In this document: one piece after another, positions 1-7,666 of the stretch
How the letters are laid out: every line of letters starts with the position of its first letter
How positions within the stretch are numbered: position 1 is the first letter of the stretch
Source: Bacteroidota bacterium
GTDB taxonomy: Bacteria; Bacteroidota; Bacteroidia; Flavobacteriales_D; Crocinitomicaceae
DNA length: 11,667 nt
Direction: 5' to 3'
Assembly: GCA_024280195.1 (NCBI GenBank)
Contig: JAJRQP010000057.1
Location: 1 to 11,667, forward strand
Notes under the pieces: generated by a model
The model's database searches: none
What the model was told of the DNA's origin: nothing
Seen by the model: the letters and a program-made list of their open reading frames with translations, nothing else
Program-made: the position numbers and the translations under genes

Positions 1-3000
1 CAGATAAACACAATGCTCCAACAGGAGTAATTGTTGCATCTGCTAGAGGTGTAACTGTTGCAATAACCAATGCTCTTGCACTCACACAGCTTGCTTCTTG
101 TATTTCCCAATCATAAAAATGATAATAGAAGCCACTTCCTGCGCTACTACTTGTTATATTAACAACTCCCCCTATAGAATATGGAAAAGCTAAGTTCGTA
201 TTGTTTCTATACAAGTCTGGATTACTCCCTGCTTGTGTTCCTAACTGTAAATTTGTCCCTACAGGCACAGAAAAATTAAGGGAAATCCTACTTTGTCCAG
301 CTGGAACATTCACAATTGTTGTTTGCAACACTGTACCAACATTGTCACGCAGTTCTATTGTTCTATTTCCTGCACTCCCCGCATCTACCCAAACTGAATT
401 TATAGTAAATGGACTAATTGCATCGAAAAGTAGATGTTGATCCCCACTGAAGTAACCTCCTCCGCCGAAACTGTTATCAACTGGTCCAACGTTAATCGGT
501 ATTGCAGAAATTTCTTCCTCAACGTAATAATTTGTTGTTACAGCAAGAGGAGAGGTAGTAAAGGAGCTACCCGTTGCAAGAATAGTCCCTCCTGCTATAA
601 CATTATACCAGTTTAGGTTACTTCCTACTGCTGTTAAGGTTGCTGTAAAGTTTTCACAAATAAGATCACCCGTTGCTGGTGGAGCTGGTGGTAAGTCAAC
701 AAAAATGTAATTTGTTTGAATAAACTGATTGTTTCCAATACTATTTGTCGCTATTAAGGTTACAGTATAAGAACCATTTGTTGCATAAGAATGTGATGGA
801 TTTTGGCTTGTTGACGTATTTCCATCTCCAAAATCCCACAACCAAGATGTCGGACCGTTTGTTGAAAGGTCTGTGAAGTTAGCATCACCCGTACAGGTTG
901 TATCTTTATCTACAGTAAAATTGGCGACAGGTGCTAAGGTTGAAAGAACACATTGCCAATCTATTTGAAAACCTGCATTTTCTACACCGGGGTCAGAATG
1001 AAAAACAACCGTAATTGACCCTCCTGTTGAACTAACTGTTGCTGGAGGAGGGTTGTTATTACAATACTTTCCTATTAATGGTGAGCCTGTTGTTGCTCCG
1101 TCATAAAATTCTACAAAATCATAATCACAGGTTGTCCCTGTTGATCCTGGTTCAATATCAAACAGTGTCATGTTTAAGTCAACTGTTGCAGCTCCGATTG
1201 ATGAAACGGTAATTTGTGCATCTTGGTTTGCAGAATAAGGAGAAGCAGGTCCTCCAGGATCATACATTGTTCCCGCACAGCTTGTTTGTAAATCTGCCAT
1301 TCCGTTTCCAGGTAAAATAATAACACAAGGGCTGTTTGGGTCTATTGTTACAAAGGCAGGGTACAAAGTAGTATCGGTTCCACAACTTCCGCCATCAGCA
1401 ATCAACTGGACATCGTATGTTCCATTCATAGTGTAAGTATGTGAAGGATTGTTTAAGGTACTTGTACCTCCATCTCCAAAACTCCATATAAAGGAAGCAG
1501 AATTATTACTTTGGTTTTGAAAATTTACTGTAAACGGTGCGCTGCAAGAAGTTGTTGCCGGCGCTGTAAAATCAGCAATTACAACTGGATTATACATTGT
1601 ACCAACACCAACCGCATGCCAAGCGTTTGTTGTTGACTCAACCTCTGGAGTACATGCTCCATATAAGTCCATTGCAGAAAGAATTGAATAAAAACGAGCA
1701 TCCGTAAACTGTGAACTCTGAGTTAGATAAACTGTTAAATTTCTGAATGCAATGGCGCTAGACTTTGTAAAACCTAGTCCTGTTACATTATATGCATCTC
1801 CATTATCATTTGTTCCCAAATCTCCATCCGTCAATAAGTAGTACCAGTAATTCTGCACACTTGAATTGGTGTGAACACCTCCGTTATCCCCCCCTCCTAA
1901 AGGCGCCCAGAAACTACCAAAATAAGTGTCTGGATCATTCAAGGAGTTCGGATTGGACATGGAACGAATAGCTCCGCCTAAATCTTCACCTATCTGCCAA
2001 TTCCAATTAGTTGGCCGGGCAAAGTTTTCTATAGATGCTCCAAAAATATCAGAAAATGATTCGTTTAAGGCTCCTGATTCATCTTGATAAACCAAGTTAG
2101 CCGTATTCGTCGTTAAACCATGCGTAATTTCATGTCCTGCAATATCCAACGAAGTTAATGGGTTTCCACTACCATCACCATAAGTCATTCTACTACCGTC
2201 CCAAAAAGCATTATTAAAACCTGCATCGTAATGTACGTAACTGTTTAATTGAAAACCCACTCCATCAATGCTGTTTCTTCCATGAATGTTCAGGAAATAA
2301 TCATAGGTCATTTCTGCCCCCCAATGAGCATCTGTTGCGTACTCATCAAATTGTGGATTTACATTATTCCAAACATTATCTGCATCTGTAAAGTCAACGG
2401 CTGATCCATAGTTCGTTCCTTGATTCATATCAAACGTTCTTATCCCGTTACCACGACCTGTTTCTTGCAGTCTAAATCCAGCACCCGTGTCGTCTGTTAT
2501 AATTGTTTGCGTTCCACTATAACCTGTATTCGCAGTTCCCGGTGTATCAATGTTGTGAATTATTCCATTCTCCGAAATAACCTTTCCTGTTTCTGCATCA
2601 ACATAAATATAAGTCCTGGAAACTGGAGCGTGTGCATAGATATCAAAACGATATGCTAACCTATAGTTTTGATTGCTGAAATTAAAACCGTTCGCTACAT
2701 ACGTTAACTCTCCTGTTGGAAGATACGTTGCTTTTGGGTTCTCTGTTTCCCATTTCAAATGCTTCTCTTCAGAAGGGATTTCCCATTTATAAACATCGGC
2801 ATTCACATGGCTTGTTGCTAAAGAAAGAGCTTGTTGCTCACCAATAACTAATACCCCAGAGTTAGCCAGGTTAGAATAAAGTAATCCATTCATTGAGGTT
2901 ACTTTGTCATTCTTGGTGTGAAGAATCCAAATCGCTCCTTCCACAAGTCGTCCTGAAAAATATTCTTGATAGCGGTAATGTGTGAACCCAAGTTGGTCCT

Positions 3001-3265
3001 GTTTTTTCTTTACCAACTTTAATGACACACTCTCAGATAAGTGAAAGTTTTTCTTCAGCCATTCTTGCGAATTATCAACGTCTACTTCTTTTCCTAGTTG
3101 AAAAGATAAGTAAGAAGGCAAATTAGAATGAAGACTTTCTCTTAAAACTCGAGTGTTCTTAATTATTTTATCAGCATTTGGACCCGTGTGAACTTTCTGA
3201 GTAAATGATAAAAAAGGAAGTGTTAGAAGTGACAACGTCACAACTACTTGGAGAAATTGTTTCAT
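1..3265 (-). CDS. Secreted M4 (thermolysin-like) metallopeptidase with PKD, CUB and Ig-like tail, 3' part missing
   Basis: The reading frame is open from the ATG at 3265-3263 to the left edge (1088 codons, no stop), so the C-terminus is missing. Residues 1-22 form a signal peptide. A fungalysin/thermolysin propeptide (FTP) region lies at about 66-128 and a PepSY-like region at about 140-234. The M4 catalytic domain spans about 240-555: HEITH at 378-382 gives two zinc ligands and the general base Glu379, Glu402 in GALNES is the third ligand, and His465 in GGVHTNS matches the thermolysin transition-state histidine. All key residues are present, so an active zinc endopeptidase is expected. The tail has PKD1 (about 562-641, FGDGG at 596), a CUB domain (about 647-772), PKD2 (about 778-858, FGDG at 812) and a CHU_C-type Ig-like domain (about 861-925). 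A jelly-roll-like stretch and the start of another Ig-like unit follow. The missing end probably carries a T9SS sorting domain, which is an inference. Likely role: degradation of extracellular protein. Confidence 0.93.
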   Translation of the reverse strand, partial: MKQFLQVVVTLSLLTLPFLSFTQKVHTGPNADKIIKNTRVLRESLHSNLPSYLSFQLGKEVDVDNSQEWLKKNFHLSESVSLKLVKKKQDQLGFTHYRYQEYFSGRLVEGAIWILHTKNDKVTSMNGLLYSNLANSGVLVIGEQQALSLATSHVNADVYKWEIPSEEKHLKWETENPKATYLPTGELTYVANGFNFSNQNYRLAYRFDIYAHAPVSRTYIYVDAETGKVISENGIIHNIDTPGTANTGYSGTQTIITDDTGAGFRLQETGRGNGIRTFDMNQGTNYGSAVDFTDADNVWNNVNPQFDEYATDAHWGAEMTYDYFLNIHGRNSIDGVGFQLNSYVHYDAGFNNAFWDGSRMTYGDGSGNPLTSLDIAGHEITHGLTTNTANLVYQDESGALNESFSDIFGASIENFARPTNWNWQIGEDLGGAIRSMSNPNSLNDPDTYFGSFWAPLGGGDNGGVHTNSSVQNYWYYLLTDGDLGTNDNGDAYNVTGLGFTKSSAIAFRNLTVYLTQSSQFTDARFYSILSAMDLYGACTPEVESTTNAWHAVGVGTMYNPVVIADFTAPATTSCSAPFTVNFQNQSNNSASFIWSFGDGGTSTLNNPSHTYTMNGTYDVQLIADGGSCGTDTTLYPAFVTIDPNSPCVIILPGNGMADLQTSCAGTMYDPGGPASPYSANQDAQITVSSIGAATVDLNMTLFDIEPGSTGTTCDYDFVEFYDGATTGSPLIGKYCNNNPPPATVSSTGGSITVVFHSDPGVENAGFQIDWQCVLSTLAPVANFTVDKDTTCTGDANFTDLSTNGPTSWLWDFGDGNTSTSQNPSHSYATNGSYTVTLIATNSIGNNQFIQTNYIFVDLPPAPPATGDLICENFTATLTAVGSNLNWYNVIAGGTILATGSSFTTSPLAVTTNYYVEEEISAIPINVGPVDNSFGGGGYFSGDQHLLFDAISPFTINSVWVDAGSAGNRTIELRDNVGTVLQTTIVNVPAGQSRISLNFSVPVGTNLQLGTQAGSNPDLYRNNTNLAFPYSIGGVVNITSSSAGSGFYYHFYDWEIQEASCVSARALVIATVTPLADATITPVGALCLS

Positions 3266-3287
3266 AAAAAATTAGCTTTTAGACTTC

Positions 3288-3294
3288 CAAAATA
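3288..3294 (-). promoter_or_regulatory. Possible -7 element for the M4 peptidase gene
   Basis: On the minus strand this reads TATTTTG, one base short of the Bacteroidota consensus TAnnTTTG. It lies 22 bases upstream of the peptidase ATG. No clear -33 TTG is present at the usual distance; the TTAAC repeats occupy that area instead, which would fit an activator-dependent promoter. Weak evidence. Confidence 0.25.
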
Positions 3295-3306
3295 CTAATT
3301 AATCGG

Positions 3307-3361
3307 TTAACTGGCAACTAACAAAGACCTTATTCTTAACCTTCGTTAACCTTTTCTTAAC
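3307..3361. promoter_or_regulatory. Helically phased TTAAC repeat array, candidate operator
   Basis: TTAAC occurs at 3307-3311, 3336-3340, 3346-3350 and 3357-3361, and the variant CTAAC at 3318-3322. The start-to-start spacings are 11, 18, 10 and 11 bases, so most copies fall on the same face of the helix. Two copies extend to the palindrome GTTAAC. The array sits between two divergent genes, roughly where an activator would bind for either. Direct repeats spaced about 10-11 bases are typical of sites for OmpR/PhoB-type or LytTR response regulators, but the regulator is unknown and the assignment is an inference. Confidence 0.4.
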
Positions 3362-3383
3362 TGTGTTATTCAATAATTTGCCC

Positions 3384-3391
3384 TATAATTG
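3384..3391 (+). promoter_or_regulatory. Possible -7 element for the small secreted protein gene
   Basis: TATAATTG differs from the Bacteroidota -7 consensus TAnnTTTG at one position and lies 21 bases before the ATG at 3413. No convincing -33 TTG is visible at the usual distance; the last TTAAC repeat (3357-3361) is close to that position. Low confidence. Confidence 0.3.
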
Positions 3392-3412
3392 CAGTAAGAA
3401 AAAACAAACAAG

Positions 3413-3838
3413 ATGAAAAACACATTAACTTTATTTATCGGAATTTTTACATTATTAATGGCTAACACCTCCTTTTCTCAAACTAAAGAAAAACCCAAAG
3501 AAATTCGTAAAGAAGTTCGAATGGAGGTTGAAAACGGAAAAAAAGTAATGACAATCATCACGACAGATGGAGAGAAAGTGACCGAAGAGGTTTTTGAAGG
3601 AGAAGCTGCAGAAAACAAAATGAAAGAGTTTCAAGGCAAGGGAGAATTCAAAGAAGAAAGTCAGTCGGTTAAATTAGAAGATCATGACGGACAAAAAAAG
3701 TTAACAGTAACCACGATTAAAGACGGAAAAACTACGGAAGAAATCTTTATAGGAACTCAAGCAGAAAAAAAAATGAAAGAGCTGGGAATACAACCATCTA
3801 ATATGAAAAAAGTAGAAGCTGGTGAGGTTATGCAATAA
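3413..3838 (+). CDS. Small secreted Lys/Glu-rich protein with two copies of a 38-residue module
   Basis: I do not recognise this 141-residue protein as a named family. Residues 1-23 form a signal peptide (basic start, hydrophobic core, cleavage probably after SFSQ), so the mature protein is exported. The mature part is highly charged, rich in Lys and Glu. Two segments, residues 36-73 and 87-124, align without gaps with 17 of 38 identities, including the shared TEEVF/TEEIF stretch and the endings KMKEF/KMKEL. Each looks like a beta hairpin (alternating hydrophobic and charged residues with a DG turn) followed by a short helix. A poorly conserved linker of 13 residues joins the copies, which suggests an old internal duplication. 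The mature protein has no cysteine. It is transcribed divergently from the peptidase and is closed by its own terminator, so it is probably a single-gene unit. A periplasmic or surface role is likely; binding partners are unknown. Confidence 0.85.
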   Translation: MKNTLTLFIGIFTLLMANTSFSQTKEKPKEIRKEVRMEVENGKKVMTIITTDGEKVTEEVFEGEAAENKMKEFQGKGEFKEESQSVKLEDHDGQKKLTVTTIKDGKTTEEIFIGTQAEKKMKELGIQPSNMKKVEAGEVMQ

Positions 3839-3860
3839 CAGCACCTTACAAGGTTTAAGG

Positions 3861-3889
3861 AAGTCAATCTAACAAGATTGGCTTTTTTT
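3861..3889 (+). terminator. Rho-independent terminator of the small secreted protein gene
   Basis: An imperfect hairpin (AGTCAATCT pairing with AGATTGGCT across a short loop, with one G-T pair) is followed by seven T residues at 3883-3889. It starts 22 bases after the stop codon at 3838. On the minus strand no T-run follows the stem, so it does not look like an efficient terminator for the convergent DUF2207 gene. Confidence 0.75.
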
Positions 3890-3890
3890 A

Positions 3891-5621
3891 TTACCAACCT
3901 CCGCCGCCACCGCCGCCAAAACCTCCACCTGAGAATCCTCCTCCACCAGAAAAACCACCACTTCCTCCACCACTTTTTGAAGGAGGAACTGCTGCAGAAG
4001 AAATCGTTGTTGCGAGATCATCTCCAATACTAGATAGGTTAGCAAAATTTGCGCCTGTATAATAAGGCATCATCGGCATCATTCCTTGTTCAATTTCTTT
4101 GGGGTCAAATTTCCCTGCCCATTCTTCAGCAATACCTAATGCAATTGCATAAGGAAGGTTGTCTTCAAAATGTGTAAAATTCATTGTTGGAGGGTTCATC
4201 AATTTGATTCTTTCTTTATCTGCATATTTCATGTACATTCTGAACCCTTCTATTTCATCCATTTTTTCTCTCCCTAAACGTGTTGGTTGCTCTATCCATT
4301 TAATAAATAGTGCATTGATAATTATTGAAAGAATAACAGCAACTATAATTATAGGAAATGCTCCCCCGTATGTGTTGTATGTGATAAATCCTAAAACACC
4401 TATAATTAAGGTGAAGAGAAAAGGTCTTCCTGTTAGCTTTTTGTTTCTCACAAAATAAACGTTGTCTTGCTTACTATCTACTTTAGAGATAAGTTTGTCT
4501 TTGGTTGTTTTTACTCCAGGGTTATAAACACCTTTTTCAATTGTTATCATTTCCGATGTTTTGAAAAAACGTTCATAAAAATGCTTTTCAATCTCGTTCA
4601 GTGATTTTGCTTCTTTCTTCGGAGTTGTTTTTGTAAAAGTGTACTTATTATGTTTAAAAATTAGGCCTGCTTTATCTATTTCCATCTTAAGGTACCCTTT
4701 CATTGCAAGGTTAATTATTTCTGCACCAAACATTGTATCTGTTGGATTACCTGAGTTTGCTAGATAAGCGCATTCTGAAGAAGAAAAACCTTCTGGAGCT
4801 TCATATCTAGGAAAAATAACACCCGGCTTTGGATCCACTCCGTGTTTTTTCCATCGCTTGAATAAAAACAAAGCGTTTGCAAGAAGACCGAATCCACCAA
4901 CCACATAAAGAATGTAGGTTTTTATCCATAACCATAATTTATCCCAAAAAGTTGGATAGGTTACAAACCCTTTCTCCCAACCTACAGCAACGGTCATGTT
5001 TTCGTAGTAAGAGACATCGCCCTCAAACATATAAGTAATTGAATTACCACTTTCTTTAGCGTTGAACTTCTTTTCAGTTGCACCAAATGCTCCGGTGTAG
5101 CCTTCAAATTGAAGAATTTTTGCACCTTTAGGAAGATAAATTGTTGCGGAAAGAGAGTCCATTCTAACTCCCCAACCATTTCCGTTTACGTTCCAATAAA
5201 GTTCATCAAAACGTTCATTAAAAAGCAACACGTCATCAACGATGTAAACAATTTCATAGGTGTAGAAGTCATTGTTTAAGAAAACCTCTTTCTGTCCAAT
5301 GTAAATGGCTACCCCATTATCCATTTTCTTGATGTGATATTCTTCTATTGTTCCGTTTTTCTTAATAGAGACCAATTCAAAACCGACATGAACATTTCCT
5401 CCCTTGTACTCATAAGAAAGGGGAAGTTCCCTAAAAATTCCGTGCTTAAAAACGTAACCGCCAACATAAACTTTAATGGTTTCAGTTACACGCACCTTTC
5501 TACTTGGAAGAATTTCAATATCACTGTGATAATGCAGAATTTTTTCTTCGGGAAGTCCATTTGCTGAGAAGCCAGAAAAGACAAACAGAAATAGGATGAA
5601 CGAGAGTAATGTTGCCTTCAT
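3891..5621 (-). CDS. DUF2207 (YciQ-like) membrane protein with glycine-rich tail
   Basis: The 576-residue protein has a signal peptide at about 1-20. A long extracytoplasmic beta-rich domain follows (about 25-225) of the DUF2207 type; it opens with HYHSDIEILPSRKVRVTETI and contains the family-like YWNVNGNGWG. One membrane segment lies at about 232-254, followed by basic KRWKK and the typical PGVIFPRYEAPEGFS cytoplasmic start. A paired membrane segment lies at about 400-442. The C-terminus is low-complexity SGGGSGGFSGGGG repeats ending in GGGGGGGW, as is common in this family. No catalytic motif is visible and the family has no agreed function. The gene starts one base after the lemA-like stop (TAACATG on the minus strand), so the two are almost certainly co-transcribed and translationally coupled. 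A joint role at the envelope is likely but unproven. Confidence 0.9.
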   Translation of the reverse strand: MKATLLSFILFLFVFSGFSANGLPEEKILHYHSDIEILPSRKVRVTETIKVYVGGYVFKHGIFRELPLSYEYKGGNVHVGFELVSIKKNGTIEEYHIKKMDNGVAIYIGQKEVFLNNDFYTYEIVYIVDDVLLFNERFDELYWNVNGNGWGVRMDSLSATIYLPKGAKILQFEGYTGAFGATEKKFNAKESGNSITYMFEGDVSYYENMTVAVGWEKGFVTYPTFWDKLWLWIKTYILYVVGGFGLLANALFLFKRWKKHGVDPKPGVIFPRYEAPEGFSSSECAYLANSGNPTDTMFGAEIINLAMKGYLKMEIDKAGLIFKHNKYTFTKTTPKKEAKSLNEIEKHFYERFFKTSEMITIEKGVYNPGVKTTKDKLISKVDSKQDNVYFVRNKKLTGRPFLFTLIIGVLGFITYNTYGGAFPIIIVAVILSIIINALFIKWIEQPTRLGREKMDEIEGFRMYMKYADKERIKLMNPPTMNFTHFEDNLPYAIALGIAEEWAGKFDPKEIEQGMMPMMPYYTGANFANLSSIGDDLATTISSAAVPPSKSGGGSGGFSGGGGFSGGGFGGGGGGGW

Positions 5622-5622
5622 G

Positions 5623-6177
5623 TTAGTTGTTTAGATTTATTTCAGGAACCGCCTTTTCATTTTCATTGATTTCGTAGTAATCGATTTCAGAATATCCGAA
5701 TTTTTTTGCAATTAAAACAGCAGGGAAAACTTCAATTTTCGTATTATAATCACGAGTTGCGCCATTATAATATCTTCTTGCCATTGCTAAATCATTTTCA
5801 ACAGCAGAAAGGTTGTCCATTAACTTAAGGAAGGTCGTATTTGCTTTTAAATCGGGATAATCTTCAATCGTAATTTTGAATGAATTTAAGGTGCTTGTTA
5901 CTTTTTGATCTCCACTTGCTGTTTCTTGTAAGTTAGAACTCCCTCCCCCATTTCTCATTTCAACGATGCGTTGCAACAAGTCTGATTCATGTTTACTGTA
6001 TGCTTTTGTAACATCCACTAATTGAGGAATCAAAGTAAATCGTTTTTTTAATTGGACATCTATGCCGCTAAACGCCTCATCCACGACATTTTGTGCACGA
6101 ACAAGTTGGTTGTAAATGCTCCAAAGAAAAAAACCGATTACTGCGGCTAGCCCTAGTATAATAAGAAGAATAATCAT
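5623..6177 (-). CDS. LemA family membrane protein
   Basis: The 184-residue protein has one N-terminal membrane helix (about residues 2-21). A helical body follows with the family signature: YNQLVRAQNVVDEAFSGIDV, then QLKKRFTLIPQLVDVTKAYSKHE, and near the end FPAVLIAKKFGYSEIDYYE. The length and the N-in, single-anchor layout match LemA proteins, which form a long coiled bundle. The family name comes from a Listeria antigen and its biochemical function is not established. The ATG at 6177-6175 starts exactly at the membrane helix. It is the first gene of a two-gene unit with the DUF2207 protein, a pairing seen repeatedly in bacteria. hemL lies upstream on the same strand 107 bases away, so read-through from hemL is possible. 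Confidence 0.95.
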   Translation of the reverse strand: MIILLIILGLAAVIGFFLWSIYNQLVRAQNVVDEAFSGIDVQLKKRFTLIPQLVDVTKAYSKHESDLLQRIVEMRNGGGSSNLQETASGDQKVTSTLNSFKITIEDYPDLKANTTFLKLMDNLSAVENDLAMARRYYNGATRDYNTKIEVFPAVLIAKKFGYSEIDYYEINENEKAVPEINLNN

Positions 6178-6192
6178 TGATTTTGATTTTTA

Positions 6193-6200
6193 TAAATATA
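6193..6200 (-). promoter_or_regulatory. Possible -7 element of the lemA-DUF2207 unit
   Basis: The minus strand reads TATATTTA, one mismatch from TAnnTTTG, 15 bases upstream of the lemA-like ATG. The -33 region has no clear TTG at the usual spacing (TTC is present about 19 bases upstream). It overlaps the repeat cluster described next. Confidence 0.3.
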
Positions 6201-6268
6201 GTAAAAAGCAACTACGAACGAAAATAAATTAACGCGATTTTCGATATAGTAAAAATCAAGTCGAAAAT
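6196..6268. repeat. Cluster of short repeats between hemL and the lemA-like gene
   Basis: The 12-mer ATATAGTAAAAA occurs at 6196-6207 and again at 6244-6255. The heptamer CGAAAAT occurs at 6219-6225 and 6262-6268, and its inverse ATTTTCG at 6237-6243. The last two form an 8-base inverted repeat (ATTTTCGA ... TCGAAAAT, 16-base spacer). On the minus strand the hairpin is not followed by a T-run, so it is a poor hemL terminator. It may be an operator for the lemA unit or a processing site. No function can be assigned. Confidence 0.35.
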
Positions 6269-6284
6269 ACAGCAGCGAAGCGGC

Positions 6285-7583
6285 CTACCCTAAAACCACA
6301 TCCAAACTCTCACAAAAAGCATTCGCTGCTTCTGCCAAATATTCTTCTGTATGAGCTTGCGAAACAAAACCAACCTCATACCCGCTTGGGCCAAGATAAA
6401 CACCTCTGTCCAGCAATTCAGAAAACAATGCACTGAATTTCGACATGTCTGGATTTATCTGTCCTGCATTTTTAATCTTCTTCTTACCATCAAAAGACAA
6501 CCAAAAAATTGAACCAATGGTTACCATTTCAAAATCATACCCTTTCTCTTTGGTGTATGAATTAACCGTATTCACAAACGTTTTTGTTCTTCTTTCTTGG
6601 TCTTCGTAGAATCCATCTTTTGCACATTCTGTAAGTTGCGCAATTCCCGCAGCCATCGCAACAGGGTTTCCAGAAAGGGTTCCCGCTTGGTAAACAGGAC
6701 CGTCTGGAGAAATCATTGCCATTATTTCATTTCTTGCTCCGTATGCTCCAACTGGTAATCCTCCACCAATTATTTTACCGTAGGTAATAATGTCTGGAGT
6801 GATTCCATATAATTCTGATGCTCCATTAAATCCAACTCTAAATCCAGAAATAACTTCATCGAAGAAAAGCAATGCTCCGTATTCTGTGCAAATTTCTCGC
6901 AAAGCCAATAAAAAGGATTTATCTTGTAGTAACAAACCGTTATTTGCAGGGATAGGTTCTATAATAGCACAAGCAATGTCGTTTTTGTGTTCAGCAAAGC
7001 ACTTTTTCAGTGCATCAATATCGTTTAAGGGAAGAACGAGTGTTTCATTGGCATATTCTTCCGGAACACCAGCGCTTGAGGATTCTCCAAAAGTAACCAA
7101 ACCACTTCCTGCTTTTACAAGCATTGAATCAACATGACCGTGGTAGCAACCTTCAAATTTCAACACTTTTTTTCTACTTGTAAAACCTCTCGCCATTCTC
7201 AAAGCAGACATAACCGCCTCCGTTCCAGAACTCACAAAACGAATTTTATCAATGAATGGATTCTTTGAAAGAATTAATTCTCCCAATTGATTTTCAAGAA
7301 CAGTGGGCGTTCCGAAACTTGCTCCGTTTTGCAAAGCAGCAACGATTCCATCATACACATTCTTGTTGTTATGACCCAAAATTAGCGGCCCCCAACTGCA
7401 ACAAAAATCAATGTATTTATTATCATCTTCATCGTAAATGTGGCAACCATCTCCTTTTTTCATAAAGATAGGAGCGCCTTCCACGGACTTAAATGCACGA
7501 ACAGGAGAGTTTACTCCGCCTGGGAAGTAAGTTTTCGCTGTTTTAAATAGATTTTCTGAAGTTGAACGATTGATTTTTGACAT
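6285..7583 (-). CDS. hemL: Glutamate-1-semialdehyde 2,1-aminomutase
   Basis: This PLP enzyme isomerises glutamate-1-semialdehyde to 5-aminolevulinate, the last step of the C5 route into haem and other tetrapyrroles; it acts in the cytosol. The sequence shows the family landmarks in order: FPGGVNSPVRAF near the start, SSGTEA at 118-123 (phosphate binding), the CYHGH segment, DEVISGFR from Asp242, and the PLP lysine Lys270 in TYGKIIGGGLPVGAYG, then GTLSGNPVAMAAG. Length is 432 residues, close to the family norm. I chose the ATG at 7583 (MSKINRSTSENLF). An upstream in-frame ATG at 7622 would add 13 residues, but these look unlike the family and a good promoter box lies inside that stretch. The gene is divergent from the delta-60 gene and upstream of the lemA unit on the same strand. 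No other haem gene is in the window. Confidence 0.97.
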   Translation of the reverse strand: MSKINRSTSENLFKTAKTYFPGGVNSPVRAFKSVEGAPIFMKKGDGCHIYDEDDNKYIDFCCSWGPLILGHNNKNVYDGIVAALQNGASFGTPTVLENQLGELILSKNPFIDKIRFVSSGTEAVMSALRMARGFTSRKKVLKFEGCYHGHVDSMLVKAGSGLVTFGESSSAGVPEEYANETLVLPLNDIDALKKCFAEHKNDIACAIIEPIPANNGLLLQDKSFLLALREICTEYGALLFFDEVISGFRVGFNGASELYGITPDIITYGKIIGGGLPVGAYGARNEIMAMISPDGPVYQAGTLSGNPVAMAAGIAQLTECAKDGFYEDQERRTKTFVNTVNSYTKEKGYDFEMVTIGSIFWLSFDGKKKIKNAGQINPDMSKFSALFSELLDRGVYLGPSGYEVGFVSQAHTEEYLAEAANAFCESLDVVLG

Positions 7584-7601
7584 GATACCATTGATTTTTC
7601 T

Positions 7602-7629
7602 CAAAAATACAAATACTTTCAAATTACAA
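7602..7629 (-). promoter_or_regulatory. hemL promoter (TTG-N17-TATTTTTG)
   Basis: On the minus strand TTG (7629-7627) is followed after 17 bases by TATTTTTG (7609-7602), a perfect match to the Bacteroidota -7 consensus TAnnTTTG. Transcription would start near 7597, giving a leader of about 14 bases before the ATG at 7583 and excluding the upstream ATG at 7622. No Shine-Dalgarno sequence is visible. Confidence 0.6.
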
Positions 7630-7666
7630 TCTCAATTTATGTTCTAATAATTTCATGAATAAAAAT

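Noticed and set aside
201..616. Two short plus-strand frames near the left edge
   Set aside because: They are antisense to the continuous minus-strand peptidase tail, whose domain matches run right through this region.
3843..3854. Small palindrome ACCTTACAAGGT as a terminator
   Set aside because: The stem is five pairs with a two-base loop and no T-run; the hairpin at 3861-3889 explains termination better.
3897..3960. GC-rich CCGCC/CCACC repeats as a regulatory or repeat element
   Set aside because: They encode the glycine-rich C-terminal tail of the DUF2207 protein, which is common in that family.
4159..4458. 99-codon plus-strand frame with hydrophobic stretches
   Set aside because: It is antisense to the membrane segments of the DUF2207 protein; the hydrophobicity is a by-product of the complementary strand.
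6237..6268. Inverted repeat as hemL rho-independent terminator
   Set aside because: The stem is only eight AT-rich pairs with a long loop and no T-run follows on the minus strand.
6790..7137. 115-codon open frame on the plus strand inside hemL
   Set aside because: It is antisense to strongly conserved hemL codons and has no signal, motif or promoter of its own.
7584..7622. N-terminal extension of HemL by 13 residues from the ATG at 7622
   Set aside because: The extra residues do not resemble the family start and a consensus promoter box (7602-7609) lies inside them.
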